Positions 43,180 to 52,543 of a stretch of 64,000 nt of DNA are shown one piece after another; the stretch's first letter is position 1; each line of letters begins with the position of its first letter. Source of the DNA: Burkholderia sp. Ax-1719 (lineage in GTDB: Bacteria; Pseudomonadota; Gammaproteobacteria; Burkholderiales; Burkholderiaceae); assembly GCF_011753055.1 (NCBI RefSeq), contig NZ_VWWJ01000012.1, positions 1-64,000 on the forward strand. Reading direction: 5' to 3'. Below the pieces are notes generated by a model. The model saw only the letters and a list, made by a program, of their open reading frames with translations. It had not been told where the DNA came from and did no database searches. Both the position numbers and the translations under genes were made by a program.

Positions 43180-44205
43180 ATGAAAAGATTGCTCGTATTG
43201 GCATGCGGCGTCACTTCGGCTTGCATGTTCAGCGCGGCGCACGCGCAGTCGTCCGTGACGCTGTATGGCGTGATCGACAACGGCGTGGAATTCCAGAACG
43301 GCGGCGACGGCAAGGTCGTGCGCGCCACCTCGGGCGGCCTCTTCGCGAGCCGCTACGGCTTCAAGGGCACCGAGGACATCGGCGGCGGCATTCACGTCAA
43401 TTTCCAGCTCGAACAGGGTTTTTCGGCGCAAACAGGTGCGGCCGCGAATTCGGCGGAAGCCTTCAATCGCCAGGCGTGGGTGGGTGTGTCCGGCAACTTC
43501 GGTGAAGTCCGCTTCGGTTTGCAAAATACCCCGCAATACATCTTCCTGAACCGTGAACTAGACCCGGTGGCCGTAATGAGCATGGGCTCGCCCATGCTGA
43601 ATTTCAATTCACTGACGATACGCGTGAATAACGCGATTTCGTATTTCACACCAACCGTCTACGGATTGACCGCGCAATTCATGGTGGCAATGCGCGATTC
43701 CACCACCAAGCCCAGCAATGGCCTGCAGTTCTATAACGCGGCGGTGCGCTACGAAAACGGCCCGTTCCGCGTGGCAGCCGGATATGAGCAAGCGGACAAC
43801 GCCACCGGCACTTCCGCGCTCAGAGTCTTCAATGCGGGCGCTTCAGTGGGCGTGGGCGACGCGCGCTTCTATCTGGCCTATCACACCGAACGCCAGACCG
43901 ATGACAGCGTCAAGCGTGACGTCTACGAAGCCTCCGGTTCGTATCTCTGGTCTCCCGCCGATCAACTGGTTCTGATGTACGGCTATGAGCACGATCGCAC
44001 CGGCCAGGGCAACAATGCACAGCAGATCGGCATGACCTACGAGCACTATCTTTCCAAACGCACCACGCTTTATGCATCTGCCGGTTTTATCCAGAACCGC
44101 AATCAAGCTGCTTTCACGCTGAACGGCACTTCCTATGCTGGCGTGACCGTTGCGCCGGGATCGAACACGCGCGGTGTGATTCTCGGCATGGTGCATACGT
44201 TCTGA
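43180..44205 (+). CDS. Outer-membrane general porin (Burkholderia type)
   Basis: A 341-residue beta-barrel precursor. The signal peptide ends at HAQ|SSVTLYGVIDNG, the usual mature start of betaproteobacterial porins; GLFASRYGFKGTEDIGGG and the C-terminal MVHTF with terminal Phe are the family hallmarks. It would let the aromatic substrate cross the outer membrane. It follows the terminator of the core operon by about 95 bp and precedes the AraC gene. It is somewhat shorter than most porins of the family (commonly about 360-390). Confidence 0.92.
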   Translation: MKRLLVLACGVTSACMFSAAHAQSSVTLYGVIDNGVEFQNGGDGKVVRATSGGLFASRYGFKGTEDIGGGIHVNFQLEQGFSAQTGAAANSAEAFNRQAWVGVSGNFGEVRFGLQNTPQYIFLNRELDPVAVMSMGSPMLNFNSLTIRVNNAISYFTPTVYGLTAQFMVAMRDSTTKPSNGLQFYNAAVRYENGPFRVAAGYEQADNATGTSALRVFNAGASVGVGDARFYLAYHTERQTDDSVKRDVYEASGSYLWSPADQLVLMYGYEHDRTGQGNNAQQIGMTYEHYLSKRTTLYASAGFIQNRNQAAFTLNGTSYAGVTVAPGSNTRGVILGMVHTF

Positions 44206-44441
44206 TGTTTCTTTCGCGCCGCTGCGGTAATAGTGCGTAAACAATAACGCGGCGGCGTTGGGGTAAGCAGCAGGTCGCAGCACAGGTATCGATATGAAAG
44301 AATACAAGGCGTTTTACGCTTCCGTTTAAAAAGGGAGCAACCGGAGCATCTCGCACGTGGGCCCGGCCAGCAGGTGCAGTGCTCCGGCGAAACTTCAATC
44401 GCAAAGGCGGCCGGCGCATGACCGGACGCCGAGGAGACTTC

Positions 44442-45362
44442 ATGGCCCAGAGTGCGATGAGCAGCAAACCCGTGCGCAGAACGACCGGCGACGTCCGGCT
44501 CACTGCCGTGCCAAAAGTGCGTCTGTACGTCGAACGACCAGAGGAGGAAAACTGGTTCGTTCATGTCGGTCATGTGACCGAACGCGGCCGTTGGCGCACC
44601 GCGCCCCACGCGCATCCCACTTATGGTCAGGTGATTTTCGTGCGCAGCGGGCGCGGCGTCATGAATCTCGAAGGCAGCAGCGTGCCCTTCGAAGGCCCCT
44701 GCGCCCTGCTTCTGCCCACCGAGTGCATACACGGACTCGATTACGAACTCGATGTCGATCGCTGGGTGGTGACGGTCGACGTTTCCTATCTCACCCAGGT
44801 CAACGCCAAGTTGCACGAATTCATCGTGCTATGGTCTGCGCCGCGGATGATACCGCTCGCGCAGGCGACCGAAGCGGGACACGATCTTTATACGCTGATC
44901 CAGCACCTGAAACAGGAAGTGGAATCGAGCGCGGTGGGGCATGTTCCCGGCGCAGAAGCACTGCTTACGATGCTGCTGCTCACACTGGTGCGCGAAGCCC
45001 ATCTGGATCAGGCCGCCAACGATGGCACGCCGCGTCATGACGTGCGCCTTGTCGAGCGCTTTCGCAAGCTGATTGAAGAGCATTACCGCAACAATCTGCC
45101 CTTGCAGGAATATGCATCGATTCTCGCGGTATCGCCGGTGCAATTGCGCGCGGCGTGCGCCTCAGCGGCGGATATGAGCCCCACCAAGATGATTCACGCG
45201 CGCATTATCACCGAAGCAAAGCGCGAACTCATTTTCGGCGATATGTCGGTGGAACAGGTTGCGTTCTGGCTCGGTTTTGCCGATGCCGCGTATTTCACGC
45301 GCTTTTTCCGCCGCGAAGTGGGCCAGGCGCCCAGTCAGTTCCGTATCGAGGCGCGGCGATAA
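44442..45362 (+). CDS. AraC-family regulator
   Basis: A 306-residue regulator. A cupin-like N-terminal ligand domain (APHAHPTYGQVIFVRSGRG, metal/ligand histidines) and a C-terminal double helix-turn-helix (about 210-300; LPLQEYASILAVSPVQLRA, then VEQVAFWLGFADAAYFTRF) are visible. The ATG at 44442 has GAGGAG upstream; a GTG at 44379 in frame lacks one. It is the only AraC protein in the aromatic half of the window and ends 86 bp before regulon element B. It is the best candidate activator for the four promoters that share that element. The cupin domain would bind an aromatic acid. Confidence 0.92.
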   Translation: MAQSAMSSKPVRRTTGDVRLTAVPKVRLYVERPEEENWFVHVGHVTERGRWRTAPHAHPTYGQVIFVRSGRGVMNLEGSSVPFEGPCALLLPTECIHGLDYELDVDRWVVTVDVSYLTQVNAKLHEFIVLWSAPRMIPLAQATEAGHDLYTLIQHLKQEVESSAVGHVPGAEALLTMLLLTLVREAHLDQAANDGTPRHDVRLVERFRKLIEEHYRNNLPLQEYASILAVSPVQLRAACASAADMSPTKMIHARIITEAKRELIFGDMSVEQVAFWLGFADAAYFTRFFRREVGQAPSQFRIEARR

Positions 45363-45448
45363 ACACAACGTCGCAGCGCTTGAGCGCTGCGGCCGCGCCG
45401 TGACTTTCACGTGACATGGCGCAGCCCCGTACATTCCCTGGTCTGCAC

Positions 45449-45508
45449 GAAAAATCCCAGCGAAACCGGGTTTTGTACAGGGACCGTGGATAGTGCGCCG
45501 CCTATGCT
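45449..45508 (+). promoter_or_regulatory. Regulon element B and promoter of the lactonase/MFS pair
   Basis: The 36-bp element is at 45449-45484 (left part GAAAAATCCCAGCGAAAC, right end TTTTGTACAGGGAC). The -10-like TATGCT is at 45503-45508, 19 nt after it. The element lies directly behind the AraC gene and the lactonase ATG is at 45538, so the leader is short. Confidence 0.7.
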
Positions 45509-45520
45509 TGACCTCAGTTT

Positions 45521-45532
45521 ATTCACGTGAAT
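45521..45532. promoter_or_regulatory. 12-bp perfect palindrome in the lactonase leader
   Basis: ATTCACGTGAAT lies between the -10-like hexamer and the ATG at 45538, in place of a Shine-Dalgarno sequence. It could be a second operator overlapping the transcription start region. Confidence 0.35.
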
Positions 45533-45537
45533 CGAAT

Positions 45538-46710
45538 ATGGCGCATTCGTTAAAGCAGCACGCATCACGCCTCGCAATCAACGCCGCACTCGTTGCGTGC
45601 GCATCGATATACGGCGTGGCCTGCACCACGGCAATTCCCGCATCGTCATCGAATGCGACCACGGAATTCGCCTACGTCGGCACCCAGCAGAAGCAGATCA
45701 GCGCGCTGCGCCTGGATACGGCTACCGGCAAGCTCGTCGCGCTCGGCACCGCTGCGCAAGGGCCGAATGCAACATGGGTCGCCTCGCATCCCGCTTTGCC
45801 CGTTCTCTACGCTGTCGACGACGAACGCGACAAGGAAGGCAGCATCACCGCTTACGCCGTGAATCGCAGCACCGGCAAGCTCGAACGCATCAACAACGTG
45901 CTCACGGGCGGAATGGGCACAACCTTCCTGCAATTCGACGCCCCCTCCTCCACCTTGCTCGGCGCGAATTACAACAGCGGCTCGGTTTCCAGCGTTGCGG
46001 TGAGCGGCGACGGCAGCGTGGGCAAACTCGAATCCATCATTGCGGAAAAAGGTTCGGGACCGAGCCCGCGCCAGAAAAGCGCCCATGCGCATGGCGTGAC
46101 GATCGACCCGTCGGGCCGCTATGCGCTCGTGCCGGACCTGGGCGCGGACCGCATCTTTATCTACCGTTTCGATCGCGACACGCATGTGCTCACGCCCCGC
46201 ACGGGCGACGCGCAACCCGCCTTCGACGCGCCGCCGGGCAGCGGCCCGCGCCGTATCCTGTTTAGCGCGAATGGTGAATATGCCTACGTGCTCACGGAAA
46301 TGAGCGCGGAGTTGATCGCACTGCGGTGGGACGCGGCGAAAGGCGCACTCACGCCCCTGCAAACGACGCCCATCACCAGCACCACGTTCAGCGGCGTGAA
46401 AAGCGGCGCGGAAATGGCGTTTGGCCGCGACCGGCGTTTCCTCTACGTGGAGAATCGTGCTGAGAACGCCTTGATGGTTTACCGCGTCGACGCCGCAACG
46501 GGCCAGGTTGCGCTGGTGCAGCGCACCTCGTCGGGCGGAGAAAAGCCGTGGGGGTTTGGCATCGACGCATCCGGGCAATGGATGCTGGTCGCCAATCAAC
46601 ATAGTGGCGACGTGCACCTGTTCCACATCGACACGGCCACGGGCACCCTTGCCGATACGGGCCAATCCATCGCCGTGCAGGACCCGACGAGCATCGCCTT
46701 CGTGCAGTAA
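45538..46710 (+). CDS. Exported lactonase-family beta-propeller protein
   Basis: A 390-residue precursor. The N-terminus has a hydrophobic signal with a lipobox-like GVAC|T, so it is probably a lipoprotein exposed to the periplasm. The remainder is a seven-bladed propeller of the 6-phosphogluconolactonase/carboxymuconate cyclase family (LPVLYAVDDERD, SGRYALVPDLGADRIFIYRF, GEYAYVLTEMSAELIAL). Relatives hydrolyse or form lactones; an extracytoplasmic lactonase may process an imported lactone or ester precursor. It is 14 bp upstream of the second MFS gene and behind element B. No clear ribosome site precedes the ATG. Confidence 0.82.
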   Translation: MAHSLKQHASRLAINAALVACASIYGVACTTAIPASSSNATTEFAYVGTQQKQISALRLDTATGKLVALGTAAQGPNATWVASHPALPVLYAVDDERDKEGSITAYAVNRSTGKLERINNVLTGGMGTTFLQFDAPSSTLLGANYNSGSVSSVAVSGDGSVGKLESIIAEKGSGPSPRQKSAHAHGVTIDPSGRYALVPDLGADRIFIYRFDRDTHVLTPRTGDAQPAFDAPPGSGPRRILFSANGEYAYVLTEMSAELIALRWDAAKGALTPLQTTPITSTTFSGVKSGAEMAFGRDRRFLYVENRAENALMVYRVDAATGQVALVQRTSSGGEKPWGFGIDASGQWMLVANQHSGDVHLFHIDTATGTLADTGQSIAVQDPTSIAFVQ

Positions 46711-46724
46711 GGCTGGGCAATTCG

Positions 46725-48032
46725 ATGAAACCGCTCTCCTCACCCCGCACGCGCGTGCCCCATCCGTGGCGCGTCCTCGTGCTGCTATCGCTTGGTCTGC
46801 TGATTTCCTTTGTAGATCGCACGAGCCTGTCTTCGGCCCTCGCCGATAAAAGCTTTATTCATCATTTCGGACTGACGAGCATCGAGCGCGGCTGGCTCAA
46901 TTCCGCCGTCTTCTGGTCCTACGGCCTGCTGCAGATGCCGATGGGCTGGCTCGTCGACCGCTACGGCGTAAAGCGCCCCTATGCCATCTGCTTTCTGCTC
47001 TGGTGTCTCGCGGCGGCGGCAACCGGCCTGGTCACGACGCTTTCCGCGCTGATCGTCATGCGCCTGTTGATCGGGGCCGCCGAAGCCATCGTTGTGCCCG
47101 CAACGTATCGTTACCTCGCGAATCATTTCGAGGAAACGCAAAAAGGCACGGCGCTAGGGATCTTTTCGATCGGCGGCAAAATGGGGCCGGCCCTGGGCGC
47201 GCCCATCGCCGCATGGATGATCGTGACGGCCTCATGGAAGGCGATGTTTATCGCCACCGGCCTGGTCGGGCTGATCTGGCTGCTGCCCTGGCTGACGATG
47301 GTTGAAAACGACTATCCCTCGCGCGCTCAACTGGCCGCAGCGAAGGAGCGCGCCGCAACGGTGCCGCTCGGCAATCTGCTGGCGAGTCCCGTTGTGTGGG
47401 GCGGCCTTATCAATAACTTCTGCTATAGCTATTTCGCGTTTTACTGCATGACGTGGATGCCAGCGTATCTCGTCGAACAGCGCGGGCTGTCGCTGCAATC
47501 GTCGGGGCTATATACGTTCTTCAGCTTCGCGGGCATCGCGATTGTTGCAGCGCTCGCGGGCTGGGCCGCCGATCGCATCATCGCGCGCGGCAACGACGCC
47601 GTCGCCGTGCGCAAGGCCTTTATCGTGGCGGGCTTTCTTGGCGGCACCACCGTGTTGCTCGGCGCGAACGCGCATTCGTCGGATATGGCGTTGTTCTGGA
47701 ATGTCGTGTCGCTTTCGTTGCTGGGACTCGTCACTGCGAATAACCTCGCGCTGTGCAAACTCACCTTGATTCCTAAACCCGCGGTCGGTCTGAACACCGG
47801 GCTTCAACAGGTGGCGACGAGCCTCGCGGGCGGTGTATCGGCAAGTCTTTCGGGCTGGTTGCTGCATGTGGGCGGCAGCTATTCGCTGCCGATGACGGCG
47901 ATTTTCGTGTTCCTGCTGATTGGCGCGGCAAGCACGCTCACGCTGATGCGGCGCAAATGGGCGCCGCGTGTCAACGCGCACGCGGACCATTGCGACGCGC
48001 TGCCTAAGCCCGGTTGTGTCGATTGCGGTTGA
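46725..48032 (+). CDS. MFS transporter, anion:cation symporter type, copy 2
   Basis: A 435-residue paralogue of the carrier at 38801-40090. Motif A is GWLVDRYGVKRPYAICF; the pattern FVDRTSLSSALADKSF in helix 1 and TFFSFAGIAIVAALAGWAAD are nearly the same in both. AAGG upstream of the ATG. Co-transcribed with the lactonase gene. The presence of two close paralogues in one regulon suggests uptake of two related acids or different affinities. Confidence 0.88.
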   Translation: MKPLSSPRTRVPHPWRVLVLLSLGLLISFVDRTSLSSALADKSFIHHFGLTSIERGWLNSAVFWSYGLLQMPMGWLVDRYGVKRPYAICFLLWCLAAAATGLVTTLSALIVMRLLIGAAEAIVVPATYRYLANHFEETQKGTALGIFSIGGKMGPALGAPIAAWMIVTASWKAMFIATGLVGLIWLLPWLTMVENDYPSRAQLAAAKERAATVPLGNLLASPVVWGGLINNFCYSYFAFYCMTWMPAYLVEQRGLSLQSSGLYTFFSFAGIAIVAALAGWAADRIIARGNDAVAVRKAFIVAGFLGGTTVLLGANAHSSDMALFWNVVSLSLLGLVTANNLALCKLTLIPKPAVGLNTGLQQVATSLAGGVSASLSGWLLHVGGSYSLPMTAIFVFLLIGAASTLTLMRRKWAPRVNAHADHCDALPKPGCVDCG

Positions 48033-48092
48033 GTGCGTGCTATAAGCTATCAGAACAAGCTCGAACGCAACCCGGTTTTAAGCGCTCCCTCG

Positions 48093-49031
48093 ATGAATTC
48101 AGACGACCTCGCCGTTTTCGCACACGTCGCGAAGACCGGCAGCATCTCGCGCACCGCCATGGAACTGGGCGCGAACCAGTCCACCGTCAGCCGCCGCATT
48201 GCCGTACTCGAAGCGGAACTGGGCGTGCGCCTGTTTCGCCGCAGTGGTCGCGGCGTAGGTCTCACGGAGCGCGGCGAGCAGTTGCTGGGCTACGCACAGA
48301 CACTCGAACGGACCCTTGAAGAAGCACGCGGTGCGATGCGCAACGGCGCGGAAAGCGGCCCGGCGCAGCTCGCCATTGCCGCGCAACCGACTATCGCGCG
48401 CATCATGTTCGGCGAACTTGGGCAACGCCTGAGGGCGCGTTATCCGAACACGCGCGTGCGATTTGTGGAAGGTCTGGCGAGCCAGATTCTAGGCCGCCTG
48501 AATGACGGCGAGATCGATCTCGCCATCATGTACGTGCCCGAACATCGCGGCGCGACGCAATTCGATCCGCTCCTCGCGGAAGACCTTTGTCTTGTGACGC
48601 CAGCGGATTTCGCCATGCCCGATGGCCCGGTGGAAGTAAGAACGCTCGGCGAATTGCCGCTTATCCTGCCGAGCACTCATCACGGGCTGCGCGTGCTGGC
48701 CGAATCGCTCGCGGCGCGACACGGTTTTACGCTGCAAATCGCGCTTGAATGCGATGGATCGATTTCGCTGACCAAGCGTCTGGTGATGGCGCAATGCGGC
48801 TGCACCTTGCTGCCGGCGGCGTCGGTGATCGAGGAGGTAGCGTCGGGCAGGCTGCGTTGCATGCCACTTGCGAACGCAGCCGTGGTGCGTGACGTGGCGA
48901 TTGCATGGCCGCTCAATCGCGTCATGCCCGAGGGCGTGTGGCGAGTTGCACAGATGATTCGCGAACTCGCCGCCGATCTCGTCGAAGCAGGCGAATGGCC
49001 GGGTGCCACGCTGCCCGCTTCGCAGGATTGA
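48093..49031 (+). CDS. LysR-family regulator
   Basis: A 312-residue LysR protein, with helix-turn-helix GSISRTAMELGANQSTVSRR (17-36) and an effector domain that lacks any unusual feature. It ends 4 bp before the convergent semialdehyde dehydrogenase gene, so it may control the operon on that strand or the MFS/lactonase genes before it. The ATG at 48093 was chosen; an in-frame GTG at 48033 would add 20 residues. Confidence 0.9.
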   Translation: MNSDDLAVFAHVAKTGSISRTAMELGANQSTVSRRIAVLEAELGVRLFRRSGRGVGLTERGEQLLGYAQTLERTLEEARGAMRNGAESGPAQLAIAAQPTIARIMFGELGQRLRARYPNTRVRFVEGLASQILGRLNDGEIDLAIMYVPEHRGATQFDPLLAEDLCLVTPADFAMPDGPVEVRTLGELPLILPSTHHGLRVLAESLAARHGFTLQIALECDGSISLTKRLVMAQCGCTLLPAASVIEEVASGRLRCMPLANAAVVRDVAIAWPLNRVMPEGVWRVAQMIRELAADLVEAGEWPGATLPASQD

Positions 49032-49035
49032 TCGC

Positions 49036-50640
49036 TCAATCGCGGCTCAGCCCGCCATCGTTGAGACGCCAGATCGCCATCGGATTGTCGTGCTTGAGCG
49101 GATCGGGCAGCAGCGCATCGGGCACCGCCTGATAGCACACGGGTCGCAGGAAGCGATCGATCGCCGCCGTCCCCACCGAAGTCGTGCGCGTGTCGGAGGT
49201 CGCCGGGAACGGTCCGCCATGCACCATCGCGTGACTGACTTCCACGCCTGTAGGGAAGCCGTTGAATAGCACGCGGCCCGCCTTGCGCTCAAGAATCGGC
49301 AACAGCTTTTGCGCCTGTTCGTAGTCGCTTTCGTCGAGTTGCACCGTTGCGGTCAATTGCCCGCTCATGCGGCGCAAGACGGCCTGCAGTTCGTCGATAT
49401 CGCGGCAGGACACGATCAGCGAGCACGGCCCGAACACTTCTTCGTGCATGGCCGCATCGGCGAGGAACGCGTTGGCCGGCGTGCGCAACAGCACCGGCAC
49501 GGCGTCGTGCGGTCCGCGCGCATCCGCGCCGCGTGCGAGCGTCGTGACGCCGTTCAGCTCCGAAAGATGCGCGATGCCCCGGCAATACGCAGCGTGAATG
49601 TTCGGCGTGAGCATGGTGGCCGCGGCCTTCGTCGAGATAGCCTGCGCCGCCGTCGCGCAAAACGCGTCGAGCGCTTCACCCGCGAGCGCGAGCACGATGC
49701 CCGGATTCGTGCAGAACTGCCCCACGCCCATCACCACGGAATCGGCATAATCGCGCGCAATCTGCTCGCCGCGCGCGGCCAGGGCATGCGGCAACAGCAC
49801 AACGGGATTGATGCTGCTCATCTCCGCATACACAGGAATCGGCTCTGGACGTGCCTGGGCGATGCGCTGCAACGCGATGCCACCTTGACGCGATCCCGTG
49901 AAGCCCACCGCCTGGATCTCGGGATGCGCGACCAGCGTTTCACCGATCCACGTACCATCGCCGATCACCAGCGAAAACACGCCAGCGGGCATCTGCGTGT
50001 CATGGGCCGCGCGAGCGATTGCGCGCGCAACCAGTTCGGAGGTACCCAGATGCGCGGGATGCGCCTTGACCACCACGGGGCAACCGGCCGCCAGCGCCGA
50101 AGCCGTATCGCCGCCCGCCACCGAAAACGCCAGCGGGAAGTTGCTCGCACCGAACACGGCCACCGGGCCGAGACCGATGCGCCGCATACGCAGATCGGGG
50201 CGCGGAAGCGGCGCGCGTTGCGGCTGTGCGGTTTCAACGACCGCGCCGTGCCATCGTCCGTCACGCACCACGCTCGCAAACAGCTTGAGCTGGTTGACAG
50301 TGCGCATGCGCTCGCCTTCGAGGCGCGCGATCGGCAGCGCCGTTTCAAGGTGCGCGCGCTCGATCAATACCGGTCCCAGATCGAGAATGGCTTGCGCGAT
50401 GGCTTCCAGAAAAGCCGCGCGGCGCGCATCCGGCAATTGTCGATAGGCGTCGAACGCCGCGCCGGCGAGTTCGCACGCACGCTCGACCAGCGCGGGCGTC
50501 GCGCAACCGAAGGCCGGTTCCAGTGCTTCGCCGGTGGCGGCTGCAAGAGCGTGCAGTGTGCCGCCCGCGCCCCTGACGGCCTCGCCGCCGATGATCATGT
50601 CGCCTTGCGGCTCCAATGAGACTTGAGTTTGCATGAGCAT
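49036..50640 (-). CDS. 2-oxoglutarate semialdehyde dehydrogenase-like ALDH
   Basis: A 534-residue NAD(P)+-dependent aldehyde dehydrogenase of the 2,5-dioxovalerate dehydrogenase group. The catalytic Cys is in GQFCTNPG, the general-base Glu in VYAEMSSINP, the oxyanion Asn in GASNFPLAF, and the NAD loop is GFTGSRQGG. Family members oxidise 2-oxoglutarate semialdehyde to 2-oxoglutarate in sugar-acid and hydroxyproline catabolism. It lies 6 bp downstream of the TPP-enzyme gene, so the two are one operon. Here it could serve an aldehyde from the aromatic pathway or from a sugar acid. Confidence 0.88.
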   Translation of the reverse strand: MLMQTQVSLEPQGDMIIGGEAVRGAGGTLHALAAATGEALEPAFGCATPALVERACELAGAAFDAYRQLPDARRAAFLEAIAQAILDLGPVLIERAHLETALPIARLEGERMRTVNQLKLFASVVRDGRWHGAVVETAQPQRAPLPRPDLRMRRIGLGPVAVFGASNFPLAFSVAGGDTASALAAGCPVVVKAHPAHLGTSELVARAIARAAHDTQMPAGVFSLVIGDGTWIGETLVAHPEIQAVGFTGSRQGGIALQRIAQARPEPIPVYAEMSSINPVVLLPHALAARGEQIARDYADSVVMGVGQFCTNPGIVLALAGEALDAFCATAAQAISTKAAATMLTPNIHAAYCRGIAHLSELNGVTTLARGADARGPHDAVPVLLRTPANAFLADAAMHEEVFGPCSLIVSCRDIDELQAVLRRMSGQLTATVQLDESDYEQAQKLLPILERKAGRVLFNGFPTGVEVSHAMVHGGPFPATSDTRTTSVGTAAIDRFLRPVCYQAVPDALLPDPLKHDNPMAIWRLNDGGLSRD

Positions 50641-50646
50641 GTGTCC

Positions 50647-52323
50647 TTAATTGGCGAGGCGATTGGCCGGGGTGATCTGCAGCGGATCGGTGCGCAGCTC
50701 GATCAGCGCCGCCACGCCGGCACGTTGGGCGCGCTCGAATGCCGCCGCGAAATCTTCGGTGCGCTCGACGCGTTCCGCGTGCGCGCCGAATGCGCGCGCC
50801 ATCGCCACGAAGTCGGGATTGACGAATTGCGTCGCGCTCACGCGGCCCGGATACTCGCGCTCCTGGTGCATACGGATGGTGCCGAGCATGTTGTTGTTCA
50901 CCAGAATCACAATCAGCGGTGCGCCGAATTGAACCGCCGTGGCCAGTTCCTGCGGATACATCATGAAGCAGCCGTCGCCCGCGAAGCACACGACCGATTG
51001 CTCTGGATTCCTGAGTTTTGCCGCAATTGCCGCCGGGAAGCCGTAGCCCATTGCACCATTGGTCGGCGCAAGCTCCGTCGCCATCTGACGATAGCGATAA
51101 AAGCGATGGACCCAGACGGTGTAATTGCCCGCACCGTTCGTAATCACCGCGTCTTCGGGCAGCACTTCGCTCAGATGAGCGACGACCTGGGCGAGATCGA
51201 CGCCGCGAATCTCGGGCGTCGGTGCGGGCGGCGTGGAATGCGCCACATAATCGGCACGCGCCGATTGCGTCCAGGCGTGCCAGCGCGCTTTCGTCTGCTC
51301 GGCAACGGGCGCTATGCCATCCAGCGCGCGCGCGAATGCCGCGAGCGATGCGTTGATCGGCAAATGCGCCTGATAAACGCGGCCGAGTTCTTCAGCGTCC
51401 GGATGTACATGAACCATGGTTTGCTGCGGCGTGGGGATTTCGAACAGCGTATAACCCGACGACGTCGTTTCCGTCAGACGCGAGCCAATCACGATCAACA
51501 GGTCAGCGTCGCGCGCGCGTTGCGCGAGCTTCGGAGAAACGCCCAGACCGAGCTGGCCGACGTAATGCGCGTCGCGATTGTCGAACAGATCCTGGCGGCG
51601 AAACGATGCCGCCACGGGCAGATCGTTGGCCTGCACGAAGCGCTTGAGCGCCGCGCAGCCCGCCTCGTCCCAGCCGGTGCCCCCAACGATCACGAGCGGA
51701 CGCTCAGCGCCATCCAGCAGCGAACGCAATGCATCGAGCGCCAGCGGTTCCGGCGCAGCCTGCGCAACGCGCACCGCGGGCGCGTCTGCCACTTGCGCGG
51801 CTCCGAACAGCACATCCTCCGGCAACGCGATCACCACCGGTCCGGGACGCCCCGAAAGCGCCACGCTAAAGGCGCGCGCGATGACTTCCGGAATGCGCTC
51901 CACGCTCTCGATCTGCGTGACCCATTTGGCGATGCCGCCAAACATCTGCTTGTAATCGACTTCCTGGAACGCGCCGCGCCCCAGAAAATCCTGCTCGACC
52001 TGACCGATGAAGAGAATCATCGGCGTGGCGTCTTCGTTTGCGGTGTGCACGCCGTTGCTCGCGTGCGTAGCGCCCGGTCCGCGCGTCACGAAGCAGATGC
52101 CGGGGCGGCCCGTGAGCTTGCCGTAGGCATCGGCCATATTCGAAGCCGCGCCCTCATGGCGCGTGGTGATGGTGCGCACGCTTTGCGTATCGTGCAAGGC
52201 GTCCAGCACCGGCAGATAGCTCTCGCCGGGCACGCAATAGACGGTATCGACGCCATTGCCCACGAGCGCATCGACAAGAATGCGCCCGCCGTTGCGCGAA
52301 TTAGAAGTTGCGGATTCAGACAT
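50647..52323 (-). CDS. Thiamine diphosphate-dependent enzyme (acetolactate synthase-like)
   Basis: A 558-residue TPP enzyme with three domains. The catalytic Glu that activates the cofactor is in TRHEGAASNMADAYG; the Mg/TPP motif starts with GDGCFMMYP and ends in VLVNNNML. The sequence is of the ALS/benzoylformate-decarboxylase-like group, but not necessarily a real acetolactate synthase: no regulatory small subunit gene is present. A decarboxylase or carboligase for a 2-oxo acid is possible. It feeds the ALDH encoded 6 bp downstream if it makes an aldehyde by decarboxylation, a common pairing. Confidence 0.85.
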   Translation of the reverse strand: MSESATSNSRNGGRILVDALVGNGVDTVYCVPGESYLPVLDALHDTQSVRTITTRHEGAASNMADAYGKLTGRPGICFVTRGPGATHASNGVHTANEDATPMILFIGQVEQDFLGRGAFQEVDYKQMFGGIAKWVTQIESVERIPEVIARAFSVALSGRPGPVVIALPEDVLFGAAQVADAPAVRVAQAAPEPLALDALRSLLDGAERPLVIVGGTGWDEAGCAALKRFVQANDLPVAASFRRQDLFDNRDAHYVGQLGLGVSPKLAQRARDADLLIVIGSRLTETTSSGYTLFEIPTPQQTMVHVHPDAEELGRVYQAHLPINASLAAFARALDGIAPVAEQTKARWHAWTQSARADYVAHSTPPAPTPEIRGVDLAQVVAHLSEVLPEDAVITNGAGNYTVWVHRFYRYRQMATELAPTNGAMGYGFPAAIAAKLRNPEQSVVCFAGDGCFMMYPQELATAVQFGAPLIVILVNNNMLGTIRMHQEREYPGRVSATQFVNPDFVAMARAFGAHAERVERTEDFAAAFERAQRAGVAALIELRTDPLQITPANRLAN

Positions 52324-52465
52324 GAAGTAACTCCTGATGAGGGATCGCGGCAGCTTTCTCTAGCGCTGCGGGATGCTGAAATTATGGGTCACGCGAGCAT
52401 GCGTGGCCGTGCGCGCGGCGCATAGCAGCTATGCACGGTATGCGTAAAAAGCAAACGCGCACGGG

Positions 52466-52499
52466 AATAAAAAAACGCCGTGCGGTTAAGCACGGCGTT
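52466..52499 (-). terminator. Intrinsic terminator of the TolB-like gene
   Basis: A perfect 10-bp stem, AACGCCGTGC (52474-52483) with GCACGGCGTT (52490-52499), with a six-base loop. On the minus strand it ends in a run of T (from the A-run at 52467-52473). It lies 45 bp after the stop of the propeller gene at 52544. Confidence 0.8.
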
Positions 52500-52543
52500 C
52501 AAATCGAACCTGCATTCAATTACACGCGTAGTGACGGCGTCTT

